Notes: generated by a model from the letters alone, not told the origin. 64,000 nucleotides of DNA from Erysipelotrichaceae bacterium (GCA_017419165.1 JAFOLW010000028.1:1-64000); one strand, 5' to 3'; shown: positions 37,224 to 46,195, numbered from the stretch's first letter. Program-made: numbers and translations.

Positions 37224-38363
37224 ATGATCATTCAAAGTAAAAGAGTCTATATCGCTTCTTCTTTGATCCCTGCCCAGGTGGAGATCGAAGACGGTAAGAT
37301 CAAAGCGGTCTATCCATATGGAACGAAGTCCGTCGATGAGGATTACGGCGATCTCAGGATCGTTCCGGGTTTCTATGACCTGCATACCCACGGCTATCAC
37401 GGTTACGATACGACGGCCGGCGGCAAGGACGGCCTGAAAGCCTGGCTGAAGGATCTGCCTAAGGAAGGGGTCTGCGGCATCTGCCCGACGACACTGACGC
37501 AGGCACATGATACTTTGAAGAAAGCGGTCGCCGAAGTTGCGGAAGTCAAGAAAGAAGATCCGCAGGGAGCACAGATCCTCGGCATCCATTTCGAAGGTCC
37601 TTACCTCGATGTCAAATACAAAGGCGCCCAGCCGGAAGAATACATCGTCAAGGGAACGGTGGAAGAATTCAAGGAATATCAGGAAGCCTGCGGCGGTCTG
37701 ATCAAGATCATCACGATGGCACCGGAACATGACGAAGATTTCGCTTTGACCCGCTATTGCGCGCAGACCGGTGTCTGTGTCTCGATCGGCCATACCGATA
37801 CGGATTACGACACGGCAATCATGGCTCTGGCCAACGGCGCAAAGGGCTTCACCCATACCTACAACGGCATGACCGGTTTCTCTCACCGCGCCAACGGTGC
37901 GGTCGGTGCGGCGTTCCGCTGCCACGATACCTATGCGGAATGCATCTGCGACGGCAACCATTCGACTTTGGCTTCTTTGAACATCTTCTTCAGAGAGAAG
38001 CAGGGCTTCGGCATCATGATCACCGATTCGCTCATGTGCAAGGGCTATAAGGTCGGTTCGGTCTTTGATTTCGGCGGTCAGGATGTCGAGATCTATCCGG
38101 ACGGTTCCGCCCATATCACGACCGGCAAGAAACAGCTGGCCGGTTCGACGTTAAAGGTCAACGAAGGCCTGAAGATCCTGGTCGAGAAGGCGCTGGTGCC
38201 GTTTGAGACGGCTCTGGATGCCGCGACAGTCAACCCGATGCGTTATCTGGGTCTGGATGATCACAAGGGACGCATCAAGGCGGGTTTCGATGCCGATATC
38301 GTCGTTCTGGAAGACGATTATTCCGTCAAACAGACGTACTGTCTGGGAAAGAAACAGTTATAA
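37224..38363 (+). CDS. nagA: NagA-like N-acetylglucosamine-6-phosphate deacetylase
   Basis: 379-residue amidohydrolase. Metal and substrate motifs: YDLHTHGYHGYD, HFEGPYLD, SIGHTDTDYDTA, GFTHTYNGMTG, and the catalytic Asp in MITDSLMCKG. The usual NagA segments GAH and HLFNAM read GAQ and THTYNGM here, as in the paralog at 58367, so both belong to a divergent branch. It yields glucosamine-6-P for glycolysis if the usual substrate holds. GAGGAG precedes the ATG. Confidence 0.85.
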   Translation: MIIQSKRVYIASSLIPAQVEIEDGKIKAVYPYGTKSVDEDYGDLRIVPGFYDLHTHGYHGYDTTAGGKDGLKAWLKDLPKEGVCGICPTTLTQAHDTLKKAVAEVAEVKKEDPQGAQILGIHFEGPYLDVKYKGAQPEEYIVKGTVEEFKEYQEACGGLIKIITMAPEHDEDFALTRYCAQTGVCVSIGHTDTDYDTAIMALANGAKGFTHTYNGMTGFSHRANGAVGAAFRCHDTYAECICDGNHSTLASLNIFFREKQGFGIMITDSLMCKGYKVGSVFDFGGQDVEIYPDGSAHITTGKKQLAGSTLKVNEGLKILVEKALVPFETALDAATVNPMRYLGLDDHKGRIKAGFDADIVVLEDDYSVKQTYCLGKKQL

Positions 38364-38369
38364 GCAGAT

Positions 38370-38398
38370 ACGGCTGTGGACAGACACAGCCGTTTTTC
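38370..38398 (+). terminator. Terminator after nagA
   Basis: ACGGCTGTG (38370-38378) pairs with CACAGCCGT (38385-38393), followed by TTTTC. Confidence 0.8.
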
Positions 38399-38402
38399 AA
38401 CG

Positions 38403-39263
38403 ATGAGAAAGATCTTTGTACTTATCCTTGTCTTATTGTTTCTTGAAGGATGCGGATCATCCGGGACCTTTGATATGGGAAAAAAAGAAGTGACGCTCGA
38501 GTCGCTGAAACGGAAAGGGCCGAAATACGAAGGCCTCATCTCTGTTTCCTATTACATAGGCGGAGGCATGGAGATCGAAAGCCAGAGGATCACTTTAAAG
38601 AAAGACGATGGGCATATCGTTATTGAAAACGAACTTCAGAAAGCTGATCTTTGCCGTATCTACGCTTATGAAGGGGATCTTGGATCGTTTCAGATCTTTG
38701 AAGACTATGTAAATGAGTATAATCTCTCCGTCTGGGATGAACTGGAAGAAAGCGAAGAATTTGCCCTGGATGCGCCAAGCAGGATCCTCGCTCTGGGTTT
38801 TGAAAACGGAGAAACTCTGATCGACTATGATGATCAGTTTCCGCAGGGCGGCTACGAGATCACCAACCGGCTGGTCAAAGAAATGGCCGGGCTCTTCGGG
38901 ATCTGTGAACTGAAAGAAGTGCAGTTATTGAAAGACGGTGCTTCGATCGATTGCGGAAAGACGGTCGAGAATACCGACGAAGAGATCTTCGATCTGGTCC
39001 GGGGCCGTTGGACGGACGAAAAAGTCAGCGTCTATCTCTATGAACCGGAGATGATGCAGGTCTTCTTTGATGACGGAACGGCGGAAAAGGAGTACGATCT
39101 CAAGCAGACCGTGCACGAGCCTTTAGGAGACGCCGATGCATCGTGGCATCTGGTCTATGAGAATACGGAAGATGCTTCCGACCGTCTGTATCTGAGCATC
39201 GATCGGGGACGCTTATATATGACGAATGAACAGGGAGAACTGTTCCTGGGGGACTGGTATTAG
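38403..39263 (+). CDS. Lipoprotein of unknown function
   Basis: 286 residues. The start at 38403 gives a clear lipoprotein signal (MRKIFVLILVLLFLEGCGSS) with Cys17 as the lipidation site. The remainder is acidic and beta-rich with no recognised domain. There is no ribosome binding site, and the nagA terminator ends only 5 bases upstream; expression may depend on readthrough or on an unrecognised promoter. The next gene starts immediately after the stop codon. Confidence 0.7.
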   Translation: MRKIFVLILVLLFLEGCGSSGTFDMGKKEVTLESLKRKGPKYEGLISVSYYIGGGMEIESQRITLKKDDGHIVIENELQKADLCRIYAYEGDLGSFQIFEDYVNEYNLSVWDELEESEEFALDAPSRILALGFENGETLIDYDDQFPQGGYEITNRLVKEMAGLFGICELKEVQLLKDGASIDCGKTVENTDEEIFDLVRGRWTDEKVSVYLYEPEMMQVFFDDGTAEKEYDLKQTVHEPLGDADASWHLVYENTEDASDRLYLSIDRGRLYMTNEQGELFLGDWY

Positions 39264-39791
39264 ATGAAGCTGGAATTCAAAGAGATCGCAGAGAATAAGG
39301 ATCTGCTTCCCATACAGGTCTACGAGTTCATCCGGGACTTTGACAGGGAAGGCCTCGTCAAAGCGGCAAAGATCGATCCGGCGTTTGCGGACGGAGAATC
39401 TCTGAGCAGGGAATATGAGGTCCCGTATGAGATGGAACTCAACTGTCTGATCGTCGAGGGACAGAGAGGCGATACGGTCAAATATGCGGCACTGGTCGTG
39501 CCGTATGGCAAACGGGCAAACATGAATGCCAAGGTCAGGACGCCGCTGGATGTCAAGAAAGTGAGTTTTGCCGACCTGAACTATGTATGTGAAGTCACCG
39601 GCATGGAATACGGTTCGATCACGCCGGTCGGGTTGCCCGAGGGTTTTATGATATTGATCGATGAAAGTATCTTTTTGCAGAAAGAGGTCATCGTCGGTTC
39701 CGGCAAAGCCAACGGCAAACTCTTATTGCCGTCGGATCTGTTCAAGAAGATGGACAACTGCATCGTTGTCGAAGGCCTGGCAAAAGAATAA
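39264..39791 (+). CDS. YbaK/EbsC-type aminoacyl-tRNA deacylase domain protein
   Basis: 175 residues. The C-terminal part has the YbaK/ProX fold signature: YGSITPVGLPEGFMILIDES, then EVIVGSGKANGKLLLPSDL. Such proteins hydrolyse mischarged aminoacyl-tRNA, for example Cys- or Ala-tRNAPro. The conserved Lys of YbaK is not obvious at the N-terminus, so catalytic status is open. Its ATG follows the lipoprotein stop with no gap. Confidence 0.75.
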   Translation: MKLEFKEIAENKDLLPIQVYEFIRDFDREGLVKAAKIDPAFADGESLSREYEVPYEMELNCLIVEGQRGDTVKYAALVVPYGKRANMNAKVRTPLDVKKVSFADLNYVCEVTGMEYGSITPVGLPEGFMILIDESIFLQKEVIVGSGKANGKLLLPSDLFKKMDNCIVVEGLAKE

Positions 39792-39792
39792 G

Positions 39793-39839
39793 AAAAGCCG
39801 TTCCTCATCATTCGTTATGAATGGGGGAATGGCTTTTTC
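39793..39839 (+). terminator. Imperfect terminator hairpin
   Basis: AAAGCCGTTCC with ATTC pairs with GAAT and GGAATGGCTTT, ending in TTT. The stem is long with mismatches. Confidence 0.55.
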
Positions 39840-39932
39840 AAGTCCGGCGGAATGGACACTGCAGCTGCGGATAGATTAAAATAGAGTCAGAACAAACGGT
39901 AAAAAATCATCAGATAAAAATGGAGGTGTGTC

Positions 39933-40439
39933 ATGAAATTTACTTCGGCTTCTGCAAGCAAGATGATCAAGACGCTCGAGGATAAGAAGAGCTACCTTTT
40001 ACAGAGAGAATCCAACGATTCGACCTATGTCCTGGCGGCGGATGAAAAGCAGGAGATCCCTGACTATGATTTCCGGAAATACAACGTTGAGATCGACGCT
40101 CTGGATGAAAAGATACAGACTTTGAAACATGCCCTGAACGTCTTCAATACGGTGACAGTCCTGCCGATCGGGATCACCATCGACCAGGCGCTGGTCGAGA
40201 TGGCCCAGCTCAACAAGAAGCTGCCGCGTCTGGATATGATGCGCAAGGCCAAAAACAAGACCCGTCTGTCCGGCTACAATGCCGGCCGCAGGGACGTGGC
40301 GGAGTACCAGTTCCTCAACTATGATCCCAATGTCGTAGAGGAAGTCTACGAGCGGAATATGCTAAGAGTCCAGCAGATACAGCTGGCACTCGACAAGGCC
40401 AATCAGACTCTGGAGTTTGAGGCCGAAATTCAGGAATAG
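39933..40439 (+). CDS. Conserved cytoplasmic helical protein, unknown function
   Basis: 168 residues, mostly helical and charged, with a heptad-like segment (YNVEIDALDEKIQTLKHALN) and a second helical pair at the C-terminus. I recall similar uncharacterised proteins in other Bacillota but can give no function. TGGAGGTGT is a strong ribosome binding site 5 bases before the ATG. It is a single-gene unit. Confidence 0.75.
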   Translation: MKFTSASASKMIKTLEDKKSYLLQRESNDSTYVLAADEKQEIPDYDFRKYNVEIDALDEKIQTLKHALNVFNTVTVLPIGITIDQALVEMAQLNKKLPRLDMMRKAKNKTRLSGYNAGRRDVAEYQFLNYDPNVVEEVYERNMLRVQQIQLALDKANQTLEFEAEIQE

Positions 40440-40710
40440 AATTTTTCCCTCGGCCTTTCTCATTCCTTTATGGAACTGCACTGGCGAAATCGATCCTGAT
40501 AGAAGTTCATGATTATTTGTTATTTAACTTATAGGTGAAAGTTAGAGTTCGTCGAATCTGTTACGGAACAGACTGATCTAAAAAGAGAAGGCCGTAAAAA
40601 CTTTTTCGGGTCTTAAGAAGTAGCGGGTTATAATTTGACCCACCCGTAAAAAACAAAAAAGGCGGCAGGCTGTATCTTAATTGACACAGCACTGCCGCTT
40701 TTCTCATGTC
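40440..40710. other. Intergenic region with hairpins, no gene
   Basis: The 270 bases hold a small perfect hairpin, TCTGTT/AACAGA, near 40557-40572, the palindromic stretch around GGGTTATAATTTGACCC near 40625-40641, and a terminator at 40667-40704. I see no coding frame. Confidence 0.5.
40667..40704. terminator. Bidirectional terminator
   Basis: GGCGGCAG with GCTGT (40671-40683) pairs with ACAGC and CTGCCGC (40686-40698), flanked by AAAAAA and TTTT. It mainly serves the minus-strand DUF4349 operon. Confidence 0.7.
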
Positions 40711-41757
40711 TTATTTCTTTCTGCTGCGGAAGCGTTTGTAGAGGCGGTAGCCGACAAAGCCCAGCAGGATCAGGAACAGGATGGTCCAGATGTTGTAGAC
40801 GAAGTCGACGATGAAGTCGCCGATGCTGTCACAGAAGTCGCTGAAGCCTTCGGAGAAGGAACTGCCCAGTCTCTGCAAGAAGGACGGGGAGACCGGTGTA
40901 TAGACCTTGGTCTCATTGACGGTCAGATTGAGCGTGGAGTAGGAGACCAGAAGGTCATAGTTCTTGATCTGCGCTTCGTAGGCTTCGATCTGGTAACGGA
41001 TATCGGAGAGCCGCGATTCGACGGTGATCAGATCCTGCAGGTCTTCCGCCTTGTCATAGAACTCCATGACTTTGGCTTCCTGCGCTCTCAAGGAAGACAG
41101 CCGGGCTTCGATGTCCGCATAGGAATCGGTGATGTCCTTGACTTCTTCCGAATAGGATAAGGCATTGCCTTCCCCCTTCAATTCAGCCAGGAAGGCTTCA
41201 TAGTTGGCCGCAGGGATGCGGATGGAAGAATCGTAGGTGCGCCGGTCGGACGTCTTATTGTAGATCGAAGACCTTTGAACGTAGCCGCCGTATTTGGCGA
41301 TCAGGGAACTGATCTTTTCCAAGAGCTCGTCCATGTTCTGGGTCTCCATCGTCATGTAGGAAGTCAGGATCAGTTTCTTTCCCTGGCGCGCATTGGCATT
41401 TCCCTGAGAGGCGGCATCGACCTTCGCTTCTTCATCCGAAACGTAGTATTCCGCTTCTGCCGGTGCTTCCATCGCTTCCTGCGCATAGTAGGAACCGTTG
41501 TAGGATCCCGGATAGGCGGAATCGGAGGCCATGTAGGATCCTCCGGCGGAAGAGCCTTTCCTGTTGAAGGAATGGAAGAGGACCGGGAAGAGGTTGATCA
41601 CCAGCAGGAGGGCACAGGCCGCTGCCGCGAGTTTGCCGAAGGTGTTCCAGCTGAAGCTGATTTTCGGCAGGCTGAATCTTCTTTTTTCGGCGTGAGCCTC
41701 TTCTATATACTTATCATCGATATCGTTGATGGCACGGATCAGTTTTTCTGCTTTCAT
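40711..41757 (-). CDS. DUF4349 membrane protein, probable anti-sigma partner
   Basis: 348 residues. A cytoplasmic N-terminus (about 1-48), one membrane helix (FGKLAAAACALLLVINLFPV), a Ser/Gly/Tyr-rich linker, the DUF4349 coiled-coil domain (MTMETQNMDELLEKISSLIA on), and a second helix close to the C-terminus with a basic tail. The start at 41757 overlaps the sigma factor gene by 4 bases. DUF4349 proteins behind ECF sigma genes are likely to sequester the sigma factor; that role is inferred. Confidence 0.85.
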   Translation of the reverse strand: MKAEKLIRAINDIDDKYIEEAHAEKRRFSLPKISFSWNTFGKLAAAACALLLVINLFPVLFHSFNRKGSSAGGSYMASDSAYPGSYNGSYYAQEAMEAPAEAEYYVSDEEAKVDAASQGNANARQGKKLILTSYMTMETQNMDELLEKISSLIAKYGGYVQRSSIYNKTSDRRTYDSSIRIPAANYEAFLAELKGEGNALSYSEEVKDITDSYADIEARLSSLRAQEAKVMEFYDKAEDLQDLITVESRLSDIRYQIEAYEAQIKNYDLLVSYSTLNLTVNETKVYTPVSPSFLQRLGSSFSEGFSDFCDSIGDFIVDFVYNIWTILFLILLGFVGYRLYKRFRSRKK

Positions 41758-42314
41758 AGTATGACTCCTTCCTTGATGAGATAGTCTCTGAGCTTGTCTC
41801 TTGTGCGTTTCAGCATCATTTTGGTCTTGCTGGAGGAATAAGAAAAGCGTTTGGCGATGTCCTCGACCGGATCGAAGTACCAGTAGCGGCAGACGAAGAC
41901 GTTCCGCTCGTTCTCCTTGAGTCCGGCCAGAAATTCGTTGATGGTCTCGGTCAGGGCTTTTTCTTCCAGGCTTTCCCGGAAGCGGCGGTCTTCGCCGATG
42001 CACCCTTCCAGTTCGTCGAACGATAAAGTCACCCGGTCTCCGCCGCGTTTTTCGGCGGAAAGATAGCGCCACTTGTTCAGTGACAGGTTGCGGCAGATCT
42101 TGCCGATGAAGGTGGCCAGATTCAGCGGATGATGCGGCGGGATGGCGTTCCATACGGCAAGATAGGTGTCGTTGAGCGTCTCTTCGCAATCCTGCTGGTC
42201 ATGAAGGACCGAGTAGGAGATCGAGAAACAGTAGTTCTCGTATTTCGCTTTGGTCTCAGCGATCGCATTCTCGTCGCGGTCCAGATAAAGCTGCACGATC
42301 TTGTTGTCTTCCAT
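41754..42314 (-). CDS. RNA polymerase sigma factor, sigma-70 family (ECF type)
   Basis: 186 residues with region 2 (YENYCFSISYSVLHDQQDCE, TYLAVWNAIPP) and region 4 (LKENERNVFVCRYWYFDPVED, then SSSKTKMMLKRTRDKL as the recognition helix). The size is typical of ECF sigma factors. GAAAGGAGGAAGG lies before the ATG. Coupled by ATGA overlap to its membrane partner. Confidence 0.9.
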   Translation of the reverse strand: MEDNKIVQLYLDRDENAIAETKAKYENYCFSISYSVLHDQQDCEETLNDTYLAVWNAIPPHHPLNLATFIGKICRNLSLNKWRYLSAEKRGGDRVTLSFDELEGCIGEDRRFRESLEEKALTETINEFLAGLKENERNVFVCRYWYFDPVEDIAKRFSYSSSKTKMMLKRTRDKLRDYLIKEGVIL

Positions 42315-42335
42315 ATCCTTCCTCCTTTCACCTAT

Positions 42336-42863
42336 CTACTGTGTTTTTATTTCGGTTCGGTCACATTTTTTTTCGATCTCTTTGAGATGATCGAGATATA
42401 AGTAGTCGTGATAGATATAAGCCAGTTTTCCCAAGCCGTTTTCGATGATCTTTTCCTGCATGAGCTCTCCGTCCACCCAGACCCAGGCCAGCAGGCGTTC
42501 ATACGCGTCATAGCGTTCGGAATTGGGATCAAGTTCGATGAGTATCCTGGAAGCTTTTTCCAGGGTGTTGTCGGTGAAACGCTTGGCTTCTTCGTAGCCT
42601 TCTTCGCCGATCTCCGGCGTATCGACCGCCAGGAAACGGCAGGTCACGGTCTCCCCGTTCTCAAGGGAGAAGACGGCCGTATCGCCGTCATGGATATACT
42701 GATAGACGGCCTCATGTTTCTCCGAATAAGGAGACGGCGCGATCTTGTAGTCGGGCTCATGGAAGATGCCGTAGGCCACGGCAGCCAGGATCAAAAGACC
42801 GATCGCAAGACCGATCCGTTTCTTCATCCTGCGGGTGATCCGGAAGCCTTTTTTCTTTGCCAT
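42336..42863 (-). CDS. Membrane-anchored thermonuclease (SNase-like)
   Basis: 175 residues: a basic N-terminus, one hydrophobic helix at about 17-34 (IGLAIGLLILAAVAYGIF), then a staphylococcal-nuclease fold with DGDTAVF, CRFLAVDTPE, a Glu-rich segment, and YERLLAWVWVDG. The SNase catalytic Arg and Glu positions appear filled. It probably degrades DNA/RNA at the cell surface. Start set at 42863 (AGGAAAG upstream), 5 bases after cutC ends. Confidence 0.87.
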   Translation of the reverse strand: MAKKKGFRITRRMKKRIGLAIGLLILAAVAYGIFHEPDYKIAPSPYSEKHEAVYQYIHDGDTAVFSLENGETVTCRFLAVDTPEIGEEGYEEAKRFTDNTLEKASRILIELDPNSERYDAYERLLAWVWVDGELMQEKIIENGLGKLAYIYHDYLYLDHLKEIEKKCDRTEIKTQ

Positions 42864-42868
42864 CTTTC

Positions 42869-43573
42869 CTATAAAGAAGCGATCTGCTTCAACATGGCCT
42901 GCAGCTGTTCCTCGTCCAGGCACAGATAGCCGCCTTCGTTCATCTTTTTGGCGGTCATGTGGACCTGGCCGGAACCGGCGGTCAGGATGACGTCCCTGAT
43001 GTTCTCGATGCGGACGCCTCCGCCCGGCAAGAACTGCAGCCGGTCGCCGTAGCTTTCAAACAGCCGGTGGATGTTCTTGCATCCGCCGAGGATATCGGGA
43101 TAGACGGCGGCACCGCTGGTCAATACGCGGTCGATCCCGCATCCGATCAGGGCGTTTGCCGCTTCATCGAGGTCTTTGGTCTCATCGAAAGCTTTATGAA
43201 AGACAGCTTGTGCATGATGAGAATGGATGAGCTCCGTCATCTTCTGTGTCCTTTCGCTATCGACCGTAAAGTCTGGCTGAAGGAAACCGAAGACGATGCC
43301 GTCCGCTCCGGCCTGCAGGAAGTTTTCGGCGTCTTTCAGCATCGTCAGATATTCGCTCTCGCTGTAAAAGAAATCGCCGCCTCTTGGCCGGACCATGCAG
43401 CAGATCTGTTTGCCGATCTTTTCCTTGAGGTATCTGAGGGTCTCCAAAGACGGAGAACAGCCGCCCAGTTCCAGGGCAGAATTGAGTTCGATCCGGTCGA
43501 TCGGGTATTTGTCTGCGAGCAGTGCATCGTCGATATTGCCGATGCAGATCTCGACTTGGATGTTGTTGATCAT
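42869..43573 (-). CDS. cutC: CutC family protein
   Basis: 234-residue TIM-barrel CutC. Motifs: VEICIGN at the N-terminus, RIELNSALELGGCSPS, CMVRPRGGDFFYSE, DGIVFGFL, FHKAFDET and DRVLTSGAA. It was named for copper tolerance, but its activity is unproven. A minus-strand TATAAT (43580-43585) ends 6 bases before the ATG, so it appears leaderless. It heads a run of four minus-strand genes. Confidence 0.92.
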   Translation of the reverse strand: MINNIQVEICIGNIDDALLADKYPIDRIELNSALELGGCSPSLETLRYLKEKIGKQICCMVRPRGGDFFYSESEYLTMLKDAENFLQAGADGIVFGFLQPDFTVDSERTQKMTELIHSHHAQAVFHKAFDETKDLDEAANALIGCGIDRVLTSGAAVYPDILGGCKNIHRLFESYGDRLQFLPGGGVRIENIRDVILTAGSGQVHMTAKKMNEGGYLCLDEEQLQAMLKQIASL

Positions 43574-43579
43574 ACCTAA

Positions 43580-43599
43580 ATTATAGCGTATGTTAATAT
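43580..43599. promoter_or_regulatory. Divergent leaderless promoters of cutC and the HAD fusion
   Basis: ATTATA at 43580-43585 is the minus-strand -10 for cutC, and TAATAT at 43594-43599 is the plus-strand -10 for the gene starting at 43606. Each lies 6 bases from its start codon, with no ribosome binding site. Confidence 0.5.
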
Positions 43600-43605
43600 G
43601 TAATT

Positions 43606-45171
43606 ATGATCAAGGGCATATTATTTGATATTGATGACACTCTCTTTTCCCATGAGACGGAAGAAGTGCCGAAGCAGACTTTGAAGGCACTCGACAAGCT
43701 GAAGGAGAAGGGCTATAAACTGGGCGTCTGCACCTCCCGGATCGCTGCCGAACTGGGGAAGTTTCCCAAAGACTTCCTGGAGCGTTTCGACTGCAAGATC
43801 ATCGGGACCGGAGCGACGACGATCGTCGAAGACGCATATTTCAAGAGCTATACGATCGACAAGGAGAAGGCGAGAGCCTATACGAAGTTTTTCGAGGATC
43901 ACGGGATCTCCTACCACTACGCTGACATCAACGGCGATGTGTACTACTGGGGCGATCTGAGCGAGGTCAATAACGGTCACTGGCTTTCTTATGCCAAGGG
44001 CAATGTCATGTTCAAGCCGTATGAGGACGAGGAAGTCACCAATCTGTTTTATTATCACGCCAAAGAGGAAGAGGTCCCTTTGATCGCACAGATCGATGAA
44101 GGAGCTCTGATCTCGACCTGGGGCAATTCCGGCAACATCTGCGCGCCGCTGGTCGACAAGAGCTTCGGTCTCTTGAAGTTCTGTCAGGTCTTTTCTTTCA
44201 CGACCGATGAGGTCGCGGCAGCCGGCGACGGCAGCAATGACGATGTGATGCTGCAGATGGCGGGGATCGGCATCGCCGTATCCGATGCCAAAGACAACAC
44301 CAAGGCGGCAGCGGACTATGTCTGCAAGAAGTCCATCGAGGAAGGCGGTCTTTACGATGCTTTCGTCGATCTCGGACTGATCGAAGAAGACCGTTACAAG
44401 ATGAAGATGTTCTGTTTCGACAACGATTCAACGCTGCTGGACCATGGAGTCCACAGATTCCATGAGAGCACTTTATCTTCCCTGAAAAAGCTGAAGGAAA
44501 AGGGCTATGTCCTGGCGATGAACACTTCCCGCTCCTATGAAGAACTGTTCAACATACCGCAGAGCGTCCTGGATCTGATGGACGCCCTGATCCTGCTCAA
44601 CGGTGCCTACATCGTGAAGAAGGGTGAAGTTCAGGTCAGTTATATCGAAGATGAGACCGTAAGGAAGCTGATCGCTTTCATGGATGAACATGAGATCCCG
44701 TACCGCTATTGTACGGATGACGGCAAGGGTTATCTGTCAGTCGATGATAAAGAAAAAGCGGCGTTGTTCGATATCCTTTACGGCATCATCCCGGAAGTCA
44801 AGAAGTATGAAGGAGAGAGGGTCATTCAGATCCTTTATTACGCGCAAGGCGATCTCAGGGAAGAGGTCATTTCCCTGGCAAAGGACTGCGAATGCGACCG
44901 TCTGGCGATCGCCGGGGAGATCTCTCCGCCTCACAAAAACAAAGGGGAAGCGATGCTGGAAGTAGCGGCGTCATTCGGCATTTCGCCGGAAGAGATCTGC
45001 GCCTTCGGCGACGGGGGCAACGACATCGAGATGCTGAAGCTGGCGGGCTTGGGCATTGCGATGGGCAACGGGGCAAAGGAATGCCGCTATGCGGCGGACT
45101 ATGTCACCGATAAGGTGTCGGAAGACGGTGTCTGTAATGCGTTGATCCATTTCGGATTCATTGAAAAATAA
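43606..45171 (+). CDS. Tandem HAD-IIB phosphatase (two fused domains)
   Basis: 521 residues made of two complete Cof-type domains. Domain 1 (about 1-262) has ILFDIDDTLFS, VCTSRIAAE and AAGDGSNDDVML. Domain 2 (about 268-521) has MFCFDNDSTLLD, MNTSRSYEE, the Lys-containing PHKNKGEAM, and AFGDGGNDIEML. Both keep the Asp nucleophile (DxDxT pattern), so both may be active. Single-domain relatives are at 27713 and 28483. Fusion of two HAD units is uncommon and suggests a pair of related substrates. Confidence 0.9.
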   Translation: MIKGILFDIDDTLFSHETEEVPKQTLKALDKLKEKGYKLGVCTSRIAAELGKFPKDFLERFDCKIIGTGATTIVEDAYFKSYTIDKEKARAYTKFFEDHGISYHYADINGDVYYWGDLSEVNNGHWLSYAKGNVMFKPYEDEEVTNLFYYHAKEEEVPLIAQIDEGALISTWGNSGNICAPLVDKSFGLLKFCQVFSFTTDEVAAAGDGSNDDVMLQMAGIGIAVSDAKDNTKAAADYVCKKSIEEGGLYDAFVDLGLIEEDRYKMKMFCFDNDSTLLDHGVHRFHESTLSSLKKLKEKGYVLAMNTSRSYEELFNIPQSVLDLMDALILLNGAYIVKKGEVQVSYIEDETVRKLIAFMDEHEIPYRYCTDDGKGYLSVDDKEKAALFDILYGIIPEVKKYEGERVIQILYYAQGDLREEVISLAKDCECDRLAIAGEISPPHKNKGEAMLEVAASFGISPEEICAFGDGGNDIEMLKLAGLGIAMGNGAKECRYAADYVTDKVSEDGVCNALIHFGFIEK

Positions 45172-45190
45172 ATAAAAAAGAGGGCAGCAC

Positions 45191-46195
45191 ATGGAAGCTT
45201 GGTTTGTGGAACTGACAGGGGTCGGAGAGTCTCATCTAAGCAGAGAAGAGATCTCTTCGGATCTGCAGGAAGATGAAGTTTTGATCAAAACGGAATATTC
45301 GATGATCTCCGCCGGTACGGAGCTTTCCCGGGCATACGCTTTGAAGAAGGGTTTCAAGTATCCGGTGCGGCCGGGTTACTGTTCGGTCGGCAAGATCGTC
45401 AAAGCCGGAGCGGCCATGGACTTCAAAGAAGGCGATACCGTCTTTTTCAATGCGCCGCACGCTTCCCTGGTGAAATGGAAGACATCGGATTCCGTGCAGG
45501 GACCTTTGGTCCTGAAACTGGAGGAAGGTGTCGATCCTATTGATGCGACGGCGCTCAATCTGATGCTGGTGGCACTGCAAGGGGTCAATCTGGCAAAGGT
45601 GCGGCTGGGCGATAACGCTGCGGTCTTCGGCCTGGGCAATATCGGTATCCTGACGGCACTGATATTTCAGAAGATGGGCTGCAATGTCCTGGGCATCGAT
45701 CCGATGGCTCACCGCTGCGCTTTGGCGGAAACGATGGGTCTGAAGCATACTGTTCACGAAAATAAGGAAGACGTCTTTCAAAACTTCACGCAGGGAAAGG
45801 GTTTCGACATCACGGTGGATGCCACAGGATTATCCGCTGTCATCGAAGAATGCATAAGCTGCTGCGGCAAGTACGGACAAGTCATTCTGCTGGGTTCGCC
45901 GAGGCAGTCTTACGAAGGGGATCTGACTTCGGTCTTTTCCAGGATCCATATGAAAGATCTCAAGATCCTCGGCGCCTTCAATGAGACGGTACCGGTCAAG
46001 GCGGTCCCGGGATCCAACGATTCCATGGAACGCAATTTCAAGGTCTGTGAAGATCTTCTGAAGGATAAGTCAGTCGATATCCATAAGCTGATCGGCAGGA
46101 TCATCGATCCGAAAGACTGCCGGAAAGCTTATGAAGATCTGATGTACCGCAAGGATGAAGTCAGCTGCATCGTTTACGACTGGAGGTCTTATTAG
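45191..46195 (+). CDS. Medium-chain zinc-type alcohol/sugar dehydrogenase
   Basis: 334 residues of the MDR superfamily. N-terminal GroES-like domain (YSMISAGTELSR, RPGYCSVGKI) and NAD-binding VFGLGNIGILTALIFQKMG. The four-Cys structural zinc loop is absent, and the usual Cys of the catalytic zinc site is not obvious, so it may be a zinc-independent member. It sits 20 bases after the HAD fusion and overlaps the Nudix gene, in an operon with SIS and MATE genes. Confidence 0.85.
   Translation: MEAWFVELTGVGESHLSREEISSDLQEDEVLIKTEYSMISAGTELSRAYALKKGFKYPVRPGYCSVGKIVKAGAAMDFKEGDTVFFNAPHASLVKWKTSDSVQGPLVLKLEEGVDPIDATALNLMLVALQGVNLAKVRLGDNAAVFGLGNIGILTALIFQKMGCNVLGIDPMAHRCALAETMGLKHTVHENKEDVFQNFTQGKGFDITVDATGLSAVIEECISCCGKYGQVILLGSPRQSYEGDLTSVFSRIHMKDLKILGAFNETVPVKAVPGSNDSMERNFKVCEDLLKDKSVDIHKLIGRIIDPKDCRKAYEDLMYRKDEVSCIVYDWRSY

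Noticed and set aside
40711-42189. Longer minus-strand frame for the DUF4349 protein beginning at 42189
   Set aside because: The extra 144 residues overlap the sigma factor gene and look like its shadow (Arg/Pro/His-rich); the ATG at 41757 with the ATGA overlap is the real start.
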